From: Myxococcales bacterium UBA5297
GTDB lineage: Bacteria > Myxococcota > Myxococcia > Myxococcales > UBA5297
Direction of reading: 5' to 3'
Length of the DNA: 8,298 nt
NCBI GenBank assembly: GCA_002408385.1
Contig: DHSB01000039.1
Location: 38,462 to 46,759, forward strand
The translations under genes and the position numbers were made by a program. The notes under the pieces are model-generated. The model was given only the letters and a program-made list of their open reading frames with translations, was not told the DNA's origin and did no database searches. Positions 1 through 6,332 of this stretch are shown piece by piece (the stretch's first letter is position 1; every line of letters begins with the position of its first letter).

Positions 1-432
1 GAATCGGCCCTGCTGCACGACGAGCCCGCGGTCGCCACCTGGTACCCGGACGAAGCCGCGGCGCGCGAGCTTGGGCTCAAGCTCGACGAGGTGATGACGA
101 GCAGCCTCTATGTCGACGACAGGCAGCGCGTCGAGCAGGCCGAGCGCGAGATAGACAGAGCGGTCGAGCGCTACTTCGACGAGGGGCGCAGGAAGACCTA
201 CGCGAACCGGCTCTTCGAGCTCGTCGAGTCCTTCCGCCAGAGCAACCGCGCGGAGGCCGCCGCGCGCGCCGGCGCTGCCGCGCGCGCGCTCGCCAGCGGC
301 GCCGCTCCGACGGCGGTCCCCTTCTGCCGCAGGCTCTTTGAGAAGCTGCTGCGCAAGCCGCTCGCAGTCGCTGGCGCGCGCCCGGCCGAGCCAGAGCCTG
401 AGCGAGAGGCGCTGATCGTCCCCGGGCGCTAG
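1..432 (+). CDS. C-terminal part of an unrecognised protein (5' end outside window)
   Basis: The reading frame is open from base 1 to the TAG at 430-432, giving at least 143 residues. An internal ATG pair exists near base 91, but the frame continues upstream without a stop and the upstream residues (including ATWYPDE) look like normal protein, so I treat this as the end of a longer gene. The visible part is mainly charged and probably alpha-helical: a segment rich in Glu/Arg (VEQAEREIDRAVERYF), then RLFELVESFRQSNR, then an alanine-rich stretch, then PFCRRLFEKLL, and a Pro/Glu-rich tail ending IVPGR. No catalytic motif, membrane segment or metal-binding cluster is seen. I do not recognise the family and assign no function. 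It converges with the lipoprotein gene at 586-981. The alanine-rich part (about bases 250-310) is low in complexity, which is common in GC-rich genomes. Confidence 0.7.
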   Translation, partial: ESALLHDEPAVATWYPDEAAARELGLKLDEVMTSSLYVDDRQRVEQAEREIDRAVERYFDEGRRKTYANRLFELVESFRQSNRAEAAARAGAAARALASGAAPTAVPFCRRLFEKLLRKPLAVAGARPAEPEPEREALIVPGR

Positions 433-529
433 GCCCCTCGCGAAGCCTGGAGAACGAAGCCGTCGGAAACCCTTCGCCGACAGGCCTCGCGGCCGCCTTC
501 GAGCGACCAGTCGGTGCCCGGGGCCAGCG

Positions 530-567
530 CCTCCTCCGGGTCGCCGGCGGCCGGTCCTGCGAGGAGG
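530..567. terminator. Possible hairpin between convergent genes
   Basis: The 153-base gap between the two convergent genes contains CCTCCT at 530-535 and its exact reverse complement AGGAGG at 562-567. CCGG pairs lie inside this loop, so a branched GC-rich stem could form. There is no T-run on either strand, so this is not a classical intrinsic terminator. Position is the main argument: it lies 18 bases past the lipoprotein stop and about 100 bases past the stop of the plus-strand gene. In sequence this rich in G and C, a six-base repeat can occur by chance. Nothing else is seen in 433-585. Confidence 0.25.
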
Positions 568-585
568 CCCGCGTCTGCGCTCGCC

Positions 586-981
586 TTAGCGCCGGGTGCG
601 CAAGCGCGAGACGATCTCGACGGCAAGCGCGCTGCCGTCCGCCGCGGTCAGCCCTTCCTTGGCACGTACGAGGTAAGCGGCATTCGACTCGAGGCCCGCG
701 TGCTCGACGACCAGGCAGCGGGGGCTGCCCGCCTGCGAGATCCCCTGCCCGACCTCGGTCCCGCCCGCCTCGGTCTCGAGGGCAAGGAAGCCGTTCGCGA
801 GGGCGGCGTCCATGTCGCGGTTGAAGCACAGCACCGGCTTCACCTGCGGATCAGCCTCGGTCGCGCCGTCGTGCGGCGAGACGTTGACGATGGCCAGCGG
901 GACGTTGACCTCGAGCGAGGGCTCGCCGCAGGCGGAAACAGCGAGGGCGACTCCCAATGCAACCAGGGCTTTGTTGTACAT
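586..981 (-). CDS. Small lipoprotein with a bacterial Ig-like (SbsA/Big_5-type) domain
   Basis: This is a 131-residue protein. Residues 1-17 form a short signal peptide (Lys4, then a hydrophobic run) ending in the lipobox VSAC, so Cys18 should be cleaved by signal peptidase II and lipidated. Residue +2 is Gly rather than Asp, which favours an outer-membrane destination by the Lol rule. The mature part contains IVNVSPHDGATEADPQVKP and then FNRDMD, the typical opening of Ig-like domains of the SbsA/Big_5 type (SPxDGAxxV...FxxxMD). It ends with a beta-rich stretch, AYLVRAKEGLTAADGSAL, matching the domain's closing strand. Two cysteines, Cys52 and Cys89, could form a disulphide. The protein is one domain long, so it is probably a surface or periplasmic adaptor of unknown role, not an enzyme. 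The start at 979-981 is fixed by the signal peptide; no Shine-Dalgarno sequence precedes it. It lies 70 bases after the M17-domain gene and may have its own promoter. Confidence 0.75.
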   Translation of the reverse strand: MYNKALVALGVALAVSACGEPSLEVNVPLAIVNVSPHDGATEADPQVKPVLCFNRDMDAALANGFLALETEAGGTEVGQGISQAGSPRCLVVEHAGLESNAAYLVRAKEGLTAADGSALAVEIVSRLRTRR

Positions 982-992
982 GGCGGGCCGAA

Positions 993-1020
993 ACTATCCG
1001 AAAGCGGGCGCGTTTCGCAA
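993..1020 (-). promoter_or_regulatory. Candidate sigma-70-like promoter for the lipoprotein gene
   Basis: On the minus strand a TTGCGA hexamer (1015-1020) and a GATAGT hexamer (993-998) are separated by 16 bases, each matching the sigma-70 consensus at four of six positions. Only 11 bases separate the -10-like element from the ATG, so a transcript would carry a leader of only a few bases, consistent with the lack of a ribosome binding site. The call rests on pattern matching only; read-through from the rib/nusB unit is an alternative. Confidence 0.3.
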
Positions 1021-1051
1021 TGCGACGAAGCCAAGCCCGCCGCACCTGGCC

Positions 1052-1639
1052 TCAGCGCCGCGGGTTCCTGCCCGCCGGCGCGCAGGCCGGCACGACCACC
1101 GTCACCGCGGCCCCCAGCGGCTCGCGGTCGACGGTGAGCCCCTTCATCCGCCCGGCGGTCTGGGAAAAGAGCCTCGCCAGCGCCTTGCCGTCGCCGAGCA
1201 GCACGATGCGCTCGCCCTTGAAGCGCGTCGCGCCCTCGGAGATGAAGGCCTGGGCGAGCTCCTCGTCGCCCGCGCCCGAAACCGGCGGCAGCTCGGTGAC
1301 GAAGGCGCGCGAGCCCGCCAGGCTCATCGCCTCGCAGGTGCGCTTGACCAGGGCCGAGAACACGCCCGTGGTGCAGGCGCGGCGCTGGCCCACGCCGAAG
1401 CAGAAGATGCGCTCGAAGCGCAGCCTTCCGCCCGACGGGAACAGCAACGCATCGCCTCGCTCACCGATGAAGCGGCCTGCCTTGAGGATGTGGGAGAGCC
1501 CGCCGCACAGCCGCCAATCGATGTAACCGGCGGCGCCCTTGAGTGGCCGCTGGTCCTCGAAGACGAACAGGCAGGCCGCGTCGAGCCCCTCGAGGGCGTC
1601 GAGCGCGGCGAGCCCGGTGTCGGCGAAGGACAACCTCAT
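1052..1639 (-). CDS. Stand-alone peptidase M17 (leucyl aminopeptidase) N-terminal domain protein
   Basis: This is a 195-residue protein resembling the N-terminal, macro-like domain of M17 leucyl aminopeptidases. Visible hallmarks in order: an N-terminal strand and helix, FEDQRPLKGAAGYIDWRLCG (27-46; family pattern of a D-x-x-L run before a small helix), a helix with FIGERGDALLFP (57-68), and the strand and turn RIFCFGVG (77-84, compare the family's LLVGLG). Full M17 enzymes are about 480-500 residues and carry a C-terminal catalytic domain with two metal ions and NTDAEGRL-type motifs. None of that is present, and the gene ends normally with TGA, so it is not a broken peptidase by frameshift within view. 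It is therefore unlikely to be a peptidase. Its ATG overlaps the nusB stop (ATGA, 1636-1639) and a GGGAGGGG ribosome binding site lies inside the end of nusB, so it is translationally coupled to nusB. Function is unknown; binding of a nucleotide-like or peptide ligand, or a role near transcription/translation, is only inference. Confidence 0.7.
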   Translation of the reverse strand: MRLSFADTGLAALDALEGLDAACLFVFEDQRPLKGAAGYIDWRLCGGLSHILKAGRFIGERGDALLFPSGGRLRFERIFCFGVGQRRACTTGVFSALVKRTCEAMSLAGSRAFVTELPPVSGAGDEELAQAFISEGATRFKGERIVLLGDGKALARLFSQTAGRMKGLTVDREPLGAAVTVVVPACAPAGRNPRR

Positions 1640-2079
1640 CCGCGCCGCCCCTCCCTCAGCGTGGCGGCGAGCTTGTCGAGGATGCCGTTGATAAAGGCAC
1701 CCGACTCCTCGCTCCCATAGCGCTTGGCGAGCTCGATGGCCTCGTTGAGGATGACCCGGGCCGGGGCCTCCTCGTGGTCGAGCAGCTCGTAGACCGCCAG
1801 GCGCAGCACGTTGCGGTCGACCCTGGACATGCGCTCGACGCGCCAGTGAAGGCTGTGGCGCTCGATGAGCTGGTCGATCTCCTCGCGGCGGCCGACGACC
1901 CCGCGCACCAGCTCCTCGGCGAACTCGAGGCTCGCCTTGTCGGGCGCGGCCTCCTCGCTCTTCCAGGCGTGGCTCAGGGCATCGATGGGATCGGCCGAGG
2001 CGATGTCGACTTGGTAGAGGGCCTGCAGCGCGCGCTCGCGGGCGCGAGTCCGTGGTCCTGGGCGGCGACCTTTGTTCAT
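1636..2079 (-). CDS. nusB: Transcription antitermination factor NusB
   Basis: NusB is a small all-helical RNA-binding protein that, with NusE (ribosomal protein S10), binds boxA RNA and takes part in the antitermination complex on rRNA operons. The 147-residue length is normal. Family motifs seen: the basic N-terminus followed by RERALQALYQVD (14-25), then SRVDRNVLRLAVYELL around residues 85-100, then VILNEAIELAKRYGSEESGAFINGILDKL near the end. The N-terminal arginine-rich stretch (residues 4-15) fits RNA contact. The ATG at 2077-2079 is preceded by GGAAGGA at a good distance. It lies 26 bases after ribH and overlaps the next gene by four bases. The rib-nusB linkage is the usual arrangement in Proteobacteria and reflects co-transcription, not a shared pathway. 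Confidence 0.97.
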   Translation of the reverse strand: MNKGRRPGPRTRARERALQALYQVDIASADPIDALSHAWKSEEAAPDKASLEFAEELVRGVVGRREEIDQLIERHSLHWRVERMSRVDRNVLRLAVYELLDHEEAPARVILNEAIELAKRYGSEESGAFINGILDKLAATLREGRRG

Positions 2080-2105
2080 CTGGTCCTTCCGCGCGAGAGG
2101 GGGCC

Positions 2106-2585
2106 TTAGCGGCGGTGCGCGCCCAGCTCGCGAATGACGTTGGCGGTCTCGATGGCGGCGACGACCGCCTCGGCTCCCTTGTTGCCGGCCTTGGTGCCGG
2201 CGCGATCGATGGCCTGCTCGACGTTGTCGGTGGTCAGCACGCCGAAGGAGACCGCGCAGGGCGCTTCGAGGGCGATCTGGGCAATGCCCTTGGAGACCTC
2301 GGCCGCGATGTAGTCGAAATGCGGCGTGCCCCCGCGGATGACCGCGCCCAGCGCGACGAGCGCGTCGAACCGGCCGCTCAGCGCGACCCGGCGCGCCACC
2401 TGCGGCAGCTCGAAGGTGCCGGGGACGCGCACGACCTCGATGTCCGAGTCCTGCGCGCCGTGGCGGCGCAGCGCGTCGAGCGCGCCGGTCAGGAGCTGCT
2501 CGGTGATGAAGCTGTTGAAGCGGGAGACGACGATCGCGACCTTGAGGCCTTGGGCGATCAGCTTCCCCTCGACGTAGCTCGGCAT
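2106..2585 (-). CDS. ribH: 6,7-dimethyl-8-ribityllumazine synthase (RibH)
   Basis: RibH condenses 5-amino-6-ribitylamino-uracil with 3,4-dihydroxy-2-butanone 4-phosphate to give 6,7-dimethyl-8-ribityllumazine, the penultimate step of riboflavin synthesis; it normally forms pentamers or 60-subunit capsids. The 159-residue length is typical. Visible motifs: [10 protein letters not shown] (19-28; Phe23 and Asn24 in the substrate pocket), VPGTFELP (54-61), [14 protein letters not shown] (80-93) with the catalytic His89, and [17 protein letters not shown] (114-130) with the phosphate-contacting Arg128 region. All expected active-site residues appear intact. The ATG at 2583-2585 is only five bases beyond the ribBA stop, and the ribosome binding site GAGGT overlaps that stop, so translation is coupled to ribBA. 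Confidence 0.97.
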   Translation of the reverse strand: MPSYVEGKLIAQGLKVAIVVSRFNSFITEQLLTGALDALRRHGAQDSDIEVVRVPGTFELPQVARRVALSGRFDALVALGAVIRGGTPHFDYIAAEVSKGIAQIALEAPCAVSFGVLTTDNVEQAIDRAGTKAGNKGAEAVVAAIETANVIRELGAHRR

Positions 2586-2590
2586 CCTGG

Positions 2591-3820
2591 TTACCTCGTC
2601 ATCCTGCCGCGGCGGGCCGGGCGCGCGGGCACCATCTGCCCGGCGGCCCGCTTGCGGCGCAGGTGTGCCCGGTTCTCGGGCGTCGGTTCCACCTCTATCG
2701 GCACCCGCTCGACCACGGTCAGTCCGTAGCCCTCGGCGCCGATGATCTTCTTCGGGTTGTTGGTCAGCAGCCGGATCCGCTCGACCCCGAGGTCGCGCAG
2801 GATCTGGGCCCCGACCCCGAACTCGCGCAGCCGGCCCTCGCCCATGACCCCCTCGCCCGCTTCCTTGGCCGCCTGAGGACAGCCGAGGGTGAGGGGCGCG
2901 TCCTTGCGCAGATAGACGAGCACGCCGCGCCCCTCCCGCGCTATCTGGGCGAGGCTGTGGCGAAGCTGCGCCCCGCAGTCACAGCCGGCGTACCCGAGCG
3001 TGTCGCCCAGGGCACAGGCCGAGTGCACGCGCACCATCACCGGCTGCGCCCCGTGCAACTCGCCGCAGACGAGCGCCAGGTGCTCCCGGCGATCGACCCT
3101 CGACCGGTAGCGGGTCACCTCGAGCTCGCCGAGCCCGGCGAACGGCAGGCTCGCCGTCTCGAGGCGCTCGACGAGCACCTCGCGCTCGAGCCGGTAGCGG
3201 ATGAGATCGGCGACCGAGAGCAGCACGAGCTTGTGCTTGCGCGCAAACCGCTGCAGCTCGGGCCGCCGGGCCATCGTGCCGTCGGGGTTCATGATCTCGC
3301 AGAGCACCCCGGCCGGGGTCAGCCCGGCGAGCCGCGAGAGGTCGACCGAGCCCTCGGTCTGGCCGGTGCGCACCAGCACCCCGCCATCGCAGGCCACCAG
3401 CGGGAAGATGTGCCCGGGGCGCACCAGGTCGCTCGCCTTGGCCTTCGGCCCGGAGGCGACGCGGATGGTGGTCGCGCGGTCCTTGGCGCTGATGCCGGTC
3501 GAGACCCCCTTGGCCGCTTCTATCGAGACGGTGAAGGCCGTCTTGAAGGGCGAGCGGTTCTGCTCGACCATCAACGGCAGCTCGAGCCGGCGCGCCCGCT
3601 CCGCGGTCAGCGTCAGGCAGATGAGCCCCCGGCCATGGGTCGCCATGAAGTTGACCGCCTCGGGCGTCGCCTTCTCGGCCGCCATCACGAGGTCGCCCTC
3701 GTTCTCGCGGTCCTCATCGTCGGTGAGGATGACCATCCGACCCGCGCGGATGGCCTCGAGCGCCTTCTCGACCCGGGCGATGCTTTCCTTGGCGTCTTCG
3801 CGTTGCTCCAGCCGTTCCAT
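2591..3820 (-). CDS. ribBA: RibBA-type protein: DHBP synthase fused to a degenerate GTP cyclohydrolase II domain (RibBX-like)
   Basis: 409 residues from the ATG at 3818-3820, chosen because AGAAGG lies five bases upstream; an in-frame GTG at 3850 has no such site. Residues about 15-215 are 3,4-dihydroxy-2-butanone 4-phosphate synthase (ribulose 5-phosphate to DHBP plus formate). They show [11 protein letters not shown] (34-44; Glu39 matches the E. coli metal ligand Glu38), the GLICL strand, [18 protein letters not shown] and [11 protein letters not shown]. In that last motif E. coli has His153, a metal ligand, but here Gln154. Residues about 225-409 align with GTP cyclohydrolase II. The zinc cysteines are kept (Cys269, Cys280, Cys282, spaced as in E. 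coli), as is LLTNNPKK (351-358). The usual RQEGRGIGL after YLR is replaced by KDAPLTLGC, the segment with catalytic Tyr105 is roughly 20 residues shorter, and the Asp126-x-Arg128 site reads Arg-Leu-Arg. The second domain is probably not catalytic, as described for RibBX proteins. The gene begins 40 bases after ribE. Confidence 0.9.
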   Translation of the reverse strand: MERLEQREDAKESIARVEKALEAIRAGRMVILTDDEDRENEGDLVMAAEKATPEAVNFMATHGRGLICLTLTAERARRLELPLMVEQNRSPFKTAFTVSIEAAKGVSTGISAKDRATTIRVASGPKAKASDLVRPGHIFPLVACDGGVLVRTGQTEGSVDLSRLAGLTPAGVLCEIMNPDGTMARRPELQRFARKHKLVLLSVADLIRYRLEREVLVERLETASLPFAGLGELEVTRYRSRVDRREHLALVCGELHGAQPVMVRVHSACALGDTLGYAGCDCGAQLRHSLAQIAREGRGVLVYLRKDAPLTLGCPQAAKEAGEGVMGEGRLREFGVGAQILRDLGVERIRLLTNNPKKIIGAEGYGLTVVERVPIEVEPTPENRAHLRRKRAAGQMVPARPARRGRMTR

Positions 3821-3825
3821 TGCCG

Positions 3826-3831
3826 CCTTCT
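3826..3831 (-). promoter_or_regulatory. Ribosome binding site deciding the ribBA start
   Basis: AGAAGG on the minus strand, five bases before the ATG at 3818-3820. The alternative GTG start at 3848-3850 is preceded by AGCCTGTCAA, with no purine-rich site, and would add only ten residues outside the conserved domain. This favours the ATG. Confidence 0.6.
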
Positions 3832-3860
3832 CTACCACGGTGTTTGGCACTTGACAGGCT

Positions 3861-4499
3861 TCAGATGAAGCCGCAGCGCCGCAACAGATCCTCGTCGACG
3901 CGCCCTGCGGAGGCCTGGGGGCCGAGCAGGCGCGCGACGTACTTGCCGATGAGATCGGCCTCGAGATTGACCGCCTCGCCCACGCGCTTGTCGCCCAGCG
4001 CCGTTCGCCGCTGGGTTTCGGGGATGAGCGAAACCTCGAAGCGCTCGCTCGAGACCGCGTTGACGGTCAGGCTCGTCCCGTCGATGGCGACCGAGCCCTT
4101 CTCGATAAACAGCGGGGCAAGCTCGGCCGGCAGCCCGAAACCCAGGACGATCGCCCCGCCCTCCTGCCGCCGCGAGACCACGCTGGAGACTGCGTCGACG
4201 TGGCCGAGCACGAGGTGCCCGCCCAGCCGATCGGAGATCCGCAGGGCCCGCTCCAGGTTGACCCGCGTGCCCGCGGTCCAGGAGCCGATCGTCGTGCGCC
4301 GCAGGGTCTCGTCCGAAGCCTCGACCTCGAAGCCGCCCGCCCTGCGGGCGACCACCGTCAGGCAGGCGCCGTTGCAGGCTATCGACTCTCCGAGCTCCAT
4401 CTCCTCGGCCGGCAGGGCGGTGCGGAGGGCAACCCGCGCCATCGCGCCGCGCGCGAGCGACTCGACGGTTCCGATGTCTTGAACGAGCCCGGTGAACAT
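3861..4499 (-). CDS. ribE: Riboflavin synthase, alpha chain (RibE; named RibC in E. coli)
   Basis: This enzyme dismutates two molecules of 6,7-dimethyl-8-ribityllumazine to riboflavin plus the pyrimidine precursor, which RibH reuses; it acts as a cytoplasmic trimer. The 212-residue length is normal. It consists of two tandem lumazine-binding barrels. The first begins with the invariant MFTGLV (1-6) and contains CNGACLTV (42-49). The second begins near GGHLVLGHVD (93-102) and contains IDGTSLTVN (139-147), ending with the conserved NLEADLIGKYV (178-188). The N-terminal MFTGLV fixes the start at 4497-4499 even though the frame remains open for over 600 codons upstream, antisense to the kinase gene. 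No Shine-Dalgarno sequence is visible. It is the first gene of the ribE-ribBA-ribH-nusB-M17N unit and is separated from ribD by the oppositely oriented kinase gene. Confidence 0.96.
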   Translation of the reverse strand: MFTGLVQDIGTVESLARGAMARVALRTALPAEEMELGESIACNGACLTVVARRAGGFEVEASDETLRRTTIGSWTAGTRVNLERALRISDRLGGHLVLGHVDAVSSVVSRRQEGGAIVLGFGLPAELAPLFIEKGSVAIDGTSLTVNAVSSERFEVSLIPETQRRTALGDKRVGEAVNLEADLIGKYVARLLGPQASAGRVDEDLLRRCGFI

Positions 4500-4745
4500 G
4501 AGAGCGCGGGAGTATAAGGCAGACCTCTGCCTGGGAACACAGAGAGAGGTGCCCGAATTCGGACAATGCCGGGGGCGAAGCACCGAAGCTCCCATCCCGG
4601 AGCCCGGCCCCGGCGCTCGGGTGCCCGGGACCTCGCTCGCAGCCTCGCCCGCTCGGCCGACAGGATAGCTCGTCAGGAGAGAGCAGTGGCCCGAGCCCGC
4701 GGTCGGCGTCCGAGGCTCTGGTAGGCTCGAACACCGGAGAACTCG
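4500..4745. other. Divergent intergenic region between ribE and the kinase gene
   Basis: These 246 bases hold the upstream regions of two divergent genes. Besides the TATACT near ribE, an imperfect GC-rich inverted repeat is present (TCCCGG at 4595-4600 with CCGGGA at 4625-4630, plus a short inner CCC/GGG). A second weak hairpin, GGGGGC pairing with GCTCCC, lies just to its left, around 4571-4593. GGAGA at 4736-4740 is a ribosome binding site five bases before the kinase ATG. I looked for the conserved core blocks of the FMN riboswitch on both strands and did not find them. No convincing promoter for the kinase gene was found. Confidence 0.5.
4511..4516 (-). promoter_or_regulatory. Candidate -10 element for the ribE operon
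   Basis: TATACT on the minus strand matches the sigma-70 -10 consensus at five of six positions and stands out in this GC-rich sequence. The best spaced -35 position reads TGTTCC, a poor match. Eleven bases separate TATACT from the ribE ATG, so the predicted mRNA leader is only a few bases long, in keeping with the missing ribosome binding site. Some promoter is required here because the kinase gene, on the other strand, cuts ribE off from ribD. Confidence 0.4.
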
Positions 4746-6245
4746 ATGGACGAAAAGCAAGCCTTCCCCCAGGCCGACCCCGCCGCGCTGGCCCACCTTC
4801 AGAAGCTCGCCGAGATCGGCCTGATGACCTCGTCGCTGCTGCACGAAATCAAGCAGCCGCTCGCCGCCATCAAGGGCTTTGCGCAGATGCTCCGCGAGGC
4901 GGGCGAGAGCCCCACGCCGCCCCTCGACTCGATGCTCGCGCAAATCGAGCGCATGGAGCGGCTCATCGCGAACCACCGGCGCTTGCTGCAGGCAGGCGGG
5001 CCGCCCTCCCGGTTCGATCTGTGCGCCGTCGCGGCGGCCGCGGCGCGGTTGCTCGAGCCGCGGGCGCGCCAGGTCGGCACGCGAATAGAGCAGCGGCTGC
5101 CCGACAGGCCCGTGTTCGTCCAGGCACGCGAAGCGCAGGTCTTGCAGATCCTCGTCAACCTCGTCGCCAACGCCCTCGACGCCCTCGCCGGCTGCCCCCG
5201 GCGCACGGTCGAGTTGCTCGTCGCGGGCGAGCAGGCGAGCGCCGAGATCCTCGTCGCCGACAGCGGCGCGGGCGTCTCGGCGGCGATAGCCCCGCGGATC
5301 TTCGAGCCCTTCTTCACCACCAAGGGTCCGGACTCGGGCACCGGGCTCGGGCTCTACATCAGCCGCGCCCTCGCTGAGGCCAACGGCGCGCGGCTCGAGT
5401 TGGTCCGGCCCGCCGAGGTCGGGCTCGCGGCGCGCACCGCCTTCCGGCTCGCCTTCGGCGCGCAGGTCGACCGGCCGAAGCGTCGCCGCTCGGTGCTGGT
5501 CGTCGACGACGAGGAGGTCGTCTGCTCGATGCTCGCGAGCCTGCTCGGGCCCGAAGGACTCGACGTCCACCTCGCGCTCTCGGGCGAGGAGGCGCTGCGC
5601 CTGCTCGAGCAGCACGACTTCGACCTGGTCCTGAGCGACAAGAACTTGCCGGACGTAAGCGGGCTCGACCTCGCGCGGGCGGTGCGCCGGCGCATGCCTG
5701 AATGCCCGGTCATGCTGATGACCGGCTACCCGTCGGTCGAGACCGCGCAGGAGGGCCTGGAGCTCGGTCTGCTCGACTACCTCGAGAAGCCGTTCGACGA
5801 CATCGCGCAGGTGCGCTCCCGGATACGCGAAGCGCTCAACCCGCCGCCCGCACCGGCGGCCGCCCCTCGGCCGCGCACGCGCCGGATCCTGGTCGTAGAA
5901 GACCGCCCCGACGAAGCGGTCCGGCTCGGCGAAGCGGTCAGCGCCGCCGGGGGCATGCCCGTCGTCGCGCGCAGCGTCGACGAAGCGCTCGCCCAGCTCC
6001 TGGCTCCGGGCGCCGACGGCGTCGTGCTCTCGCTCGACCTGCGCGACCGCTCGCTGTCGCCCGAGGCCATCCGCACGCTGCGCAAGAGCGCCAACGGGCT
6101 TGTCGCCGTGGCCGACAGCCCCTCGCTCGAACAGACGATCGCCGCTATCCGCATGGGCGCAGCCGCCTGCCTGCCTCGGGCGCTCGCGTCGCTCGAGACG
6201 CTCTCGCGGGAGGTCTCGAAGCTGCTCGCAAAGCCCACCGGGTAG
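4746..6245 (+). CDS. Cytoplasmic hybrid histidine kinase with one intact and one degenerate receiver domain
   Basis: 499 residues, with no signal peptide, membrane segment or recognisable sensor domain; the kinase core starts almost at once. HisKA: the H-box LLHEIKQPL contains the phospho-accepting His33. HATPase: N-box QILVNLVANALDAL (134-147, Asn142), G1 DSGAG (172-176), F-box FEPFFTTK (186-193) and G2 GTGLGLYIS (198-206), so the ATP site looks complete. Receiver 1 (about 249-365): acidic pair Asp254/Asp255, phospho-acceptor Asp298 in LVLSDKNLPD, Thr326 in LMTGY and Lys348 in EKPF, all intact. A Pro/Ala-rich linker (366-374) leads to receiver 2 (about 380-495). It keeps an acidic pair (Glu385/Asp386), but the phospho-acceptor position reads Ser429, the Thr is Ala and the Lys is Arg, so it is a pseudo-receiver. 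The start is supported by GGAGA five bases upstream. Target and signal are unknown; no DNA-binding output domain is present. It lies between ribD and ribE on the opposite strand. Confidence 0.93.
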   Translation: MDEKQAFPQADPAALAHLQKLAEIGLMTSSLLHEIKQPLAAIKGFAQMLREAGESPTPPLDSMLAQIERMERLIANHRRLLQAGGPPSRFDLCAVAAAAARLLEPRARQVGTRIEQRLPDRPVFVQAREAQVLQILVNLVANALDALAGCPRRTVELLVAGEQASAEILVADSGAGVSAAIAPRIFEPFFTTKGPDSGTGLGLYISRALAEANGARLELVRPAEVGLAARTAFRLAFGAQVDRPKRRRSVLVVDDEEVVCSMLASLLGPEGLDVHLALSGEEALRLLEQHDFDLVLSDKNLPDVSGLDLARAVRRRMPECPVMLMTGYPSVETAQEGLELGLLDYLEKPFDDIAQVRSRIREALNPPPAPAAAPRPRTRRILVVEDRPDEAVRLGEAVSAAGGMPVVARSVDEALAQLLAPGADGVVLSLDLRDRSLSPEAIRTLRKSANGLVAVADSPSLEQTIAAIRMGAAACLPRALASLETLSREVSKLLAKPTG

Positions 6246-6281
6246 CCGGCTTTCGCCGCTCGAGCGCAAGGCCCGCCGAGC

Positions 6282-6311
6282 GCGGGGAAGCTCGGGCCCG
6301 AGCTTCTCCGC
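6282..6311. terminator. Long near-perfect inverted repeat, likely terminator for the kinase gene and/or ribD
   Basis: Two 15-base arms, GCGGGGAAGCTCGGG (6282-6296) and CCCGAGCTTCTCCGC (6297-6311), are reverse complements with one mismatch, which becomes a G-U pair in the plus-strand RNA. They abut with no spacer, so in RNA the loop would open inside GGGCCC. The repeat begins 36 bases past the kinase stop, in the gap between convergent genes, where a bidirectional terminator is expected. No T-run follows on either strand, so Rho help or a non-classical mechanism would be needed; a protein-binding palindrome is the alternative. Confidence 0.55.
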
Positions 6312-6318
6312 ACCTAGA

Positions 6319-6332
6319 GCGGCTTGAGCCGC
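6319..6332. terminator. Small second hairpin in the convergent gap
   Basis: GCGGCT-TG-AGCCGC is a perfect 6-base inverted repeat, seven bases after the long repeat at 6282-6311. It could extend the terminator structure or be incidental. A further GCGGC/GCCGC pair (6393-6397 and 6404-6408) lies just past the ribD stop on the minus strand and could also form a stem. No T-run accompanies either. Confidence 0.3.

Noticed and set aside
77..829. Minus-strand 250-codon frame across the partial gene and lipoprotein region
   Set aside because: Composition dominated by Arg, Ala and Pro, typical of chance frames; overlaps better supported genes on both strands.
2860..2960. Possible frameshift explaining the altered RibA domain
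   Set aside because: The frame is continuous, homologous sequence resumes in the same frame on both sides (YLR before, [10 protein letters not shown] after), and no neighbouring frame restores the missing QEGRGIGL motif that I could see.
2663..3868. Plus-strand 401-codon frame opposite ribBA
   Set aside because: Antisense shadow of a clearly recognised gene; no motif and no ribosome binding site.
4681..4700. TGGCCCG resembling half of a sigma-54 promoter before the kinase gene
   Set aside because: The required TTGC-like -12 element is absent at the proper spacing (CGCGG instead).
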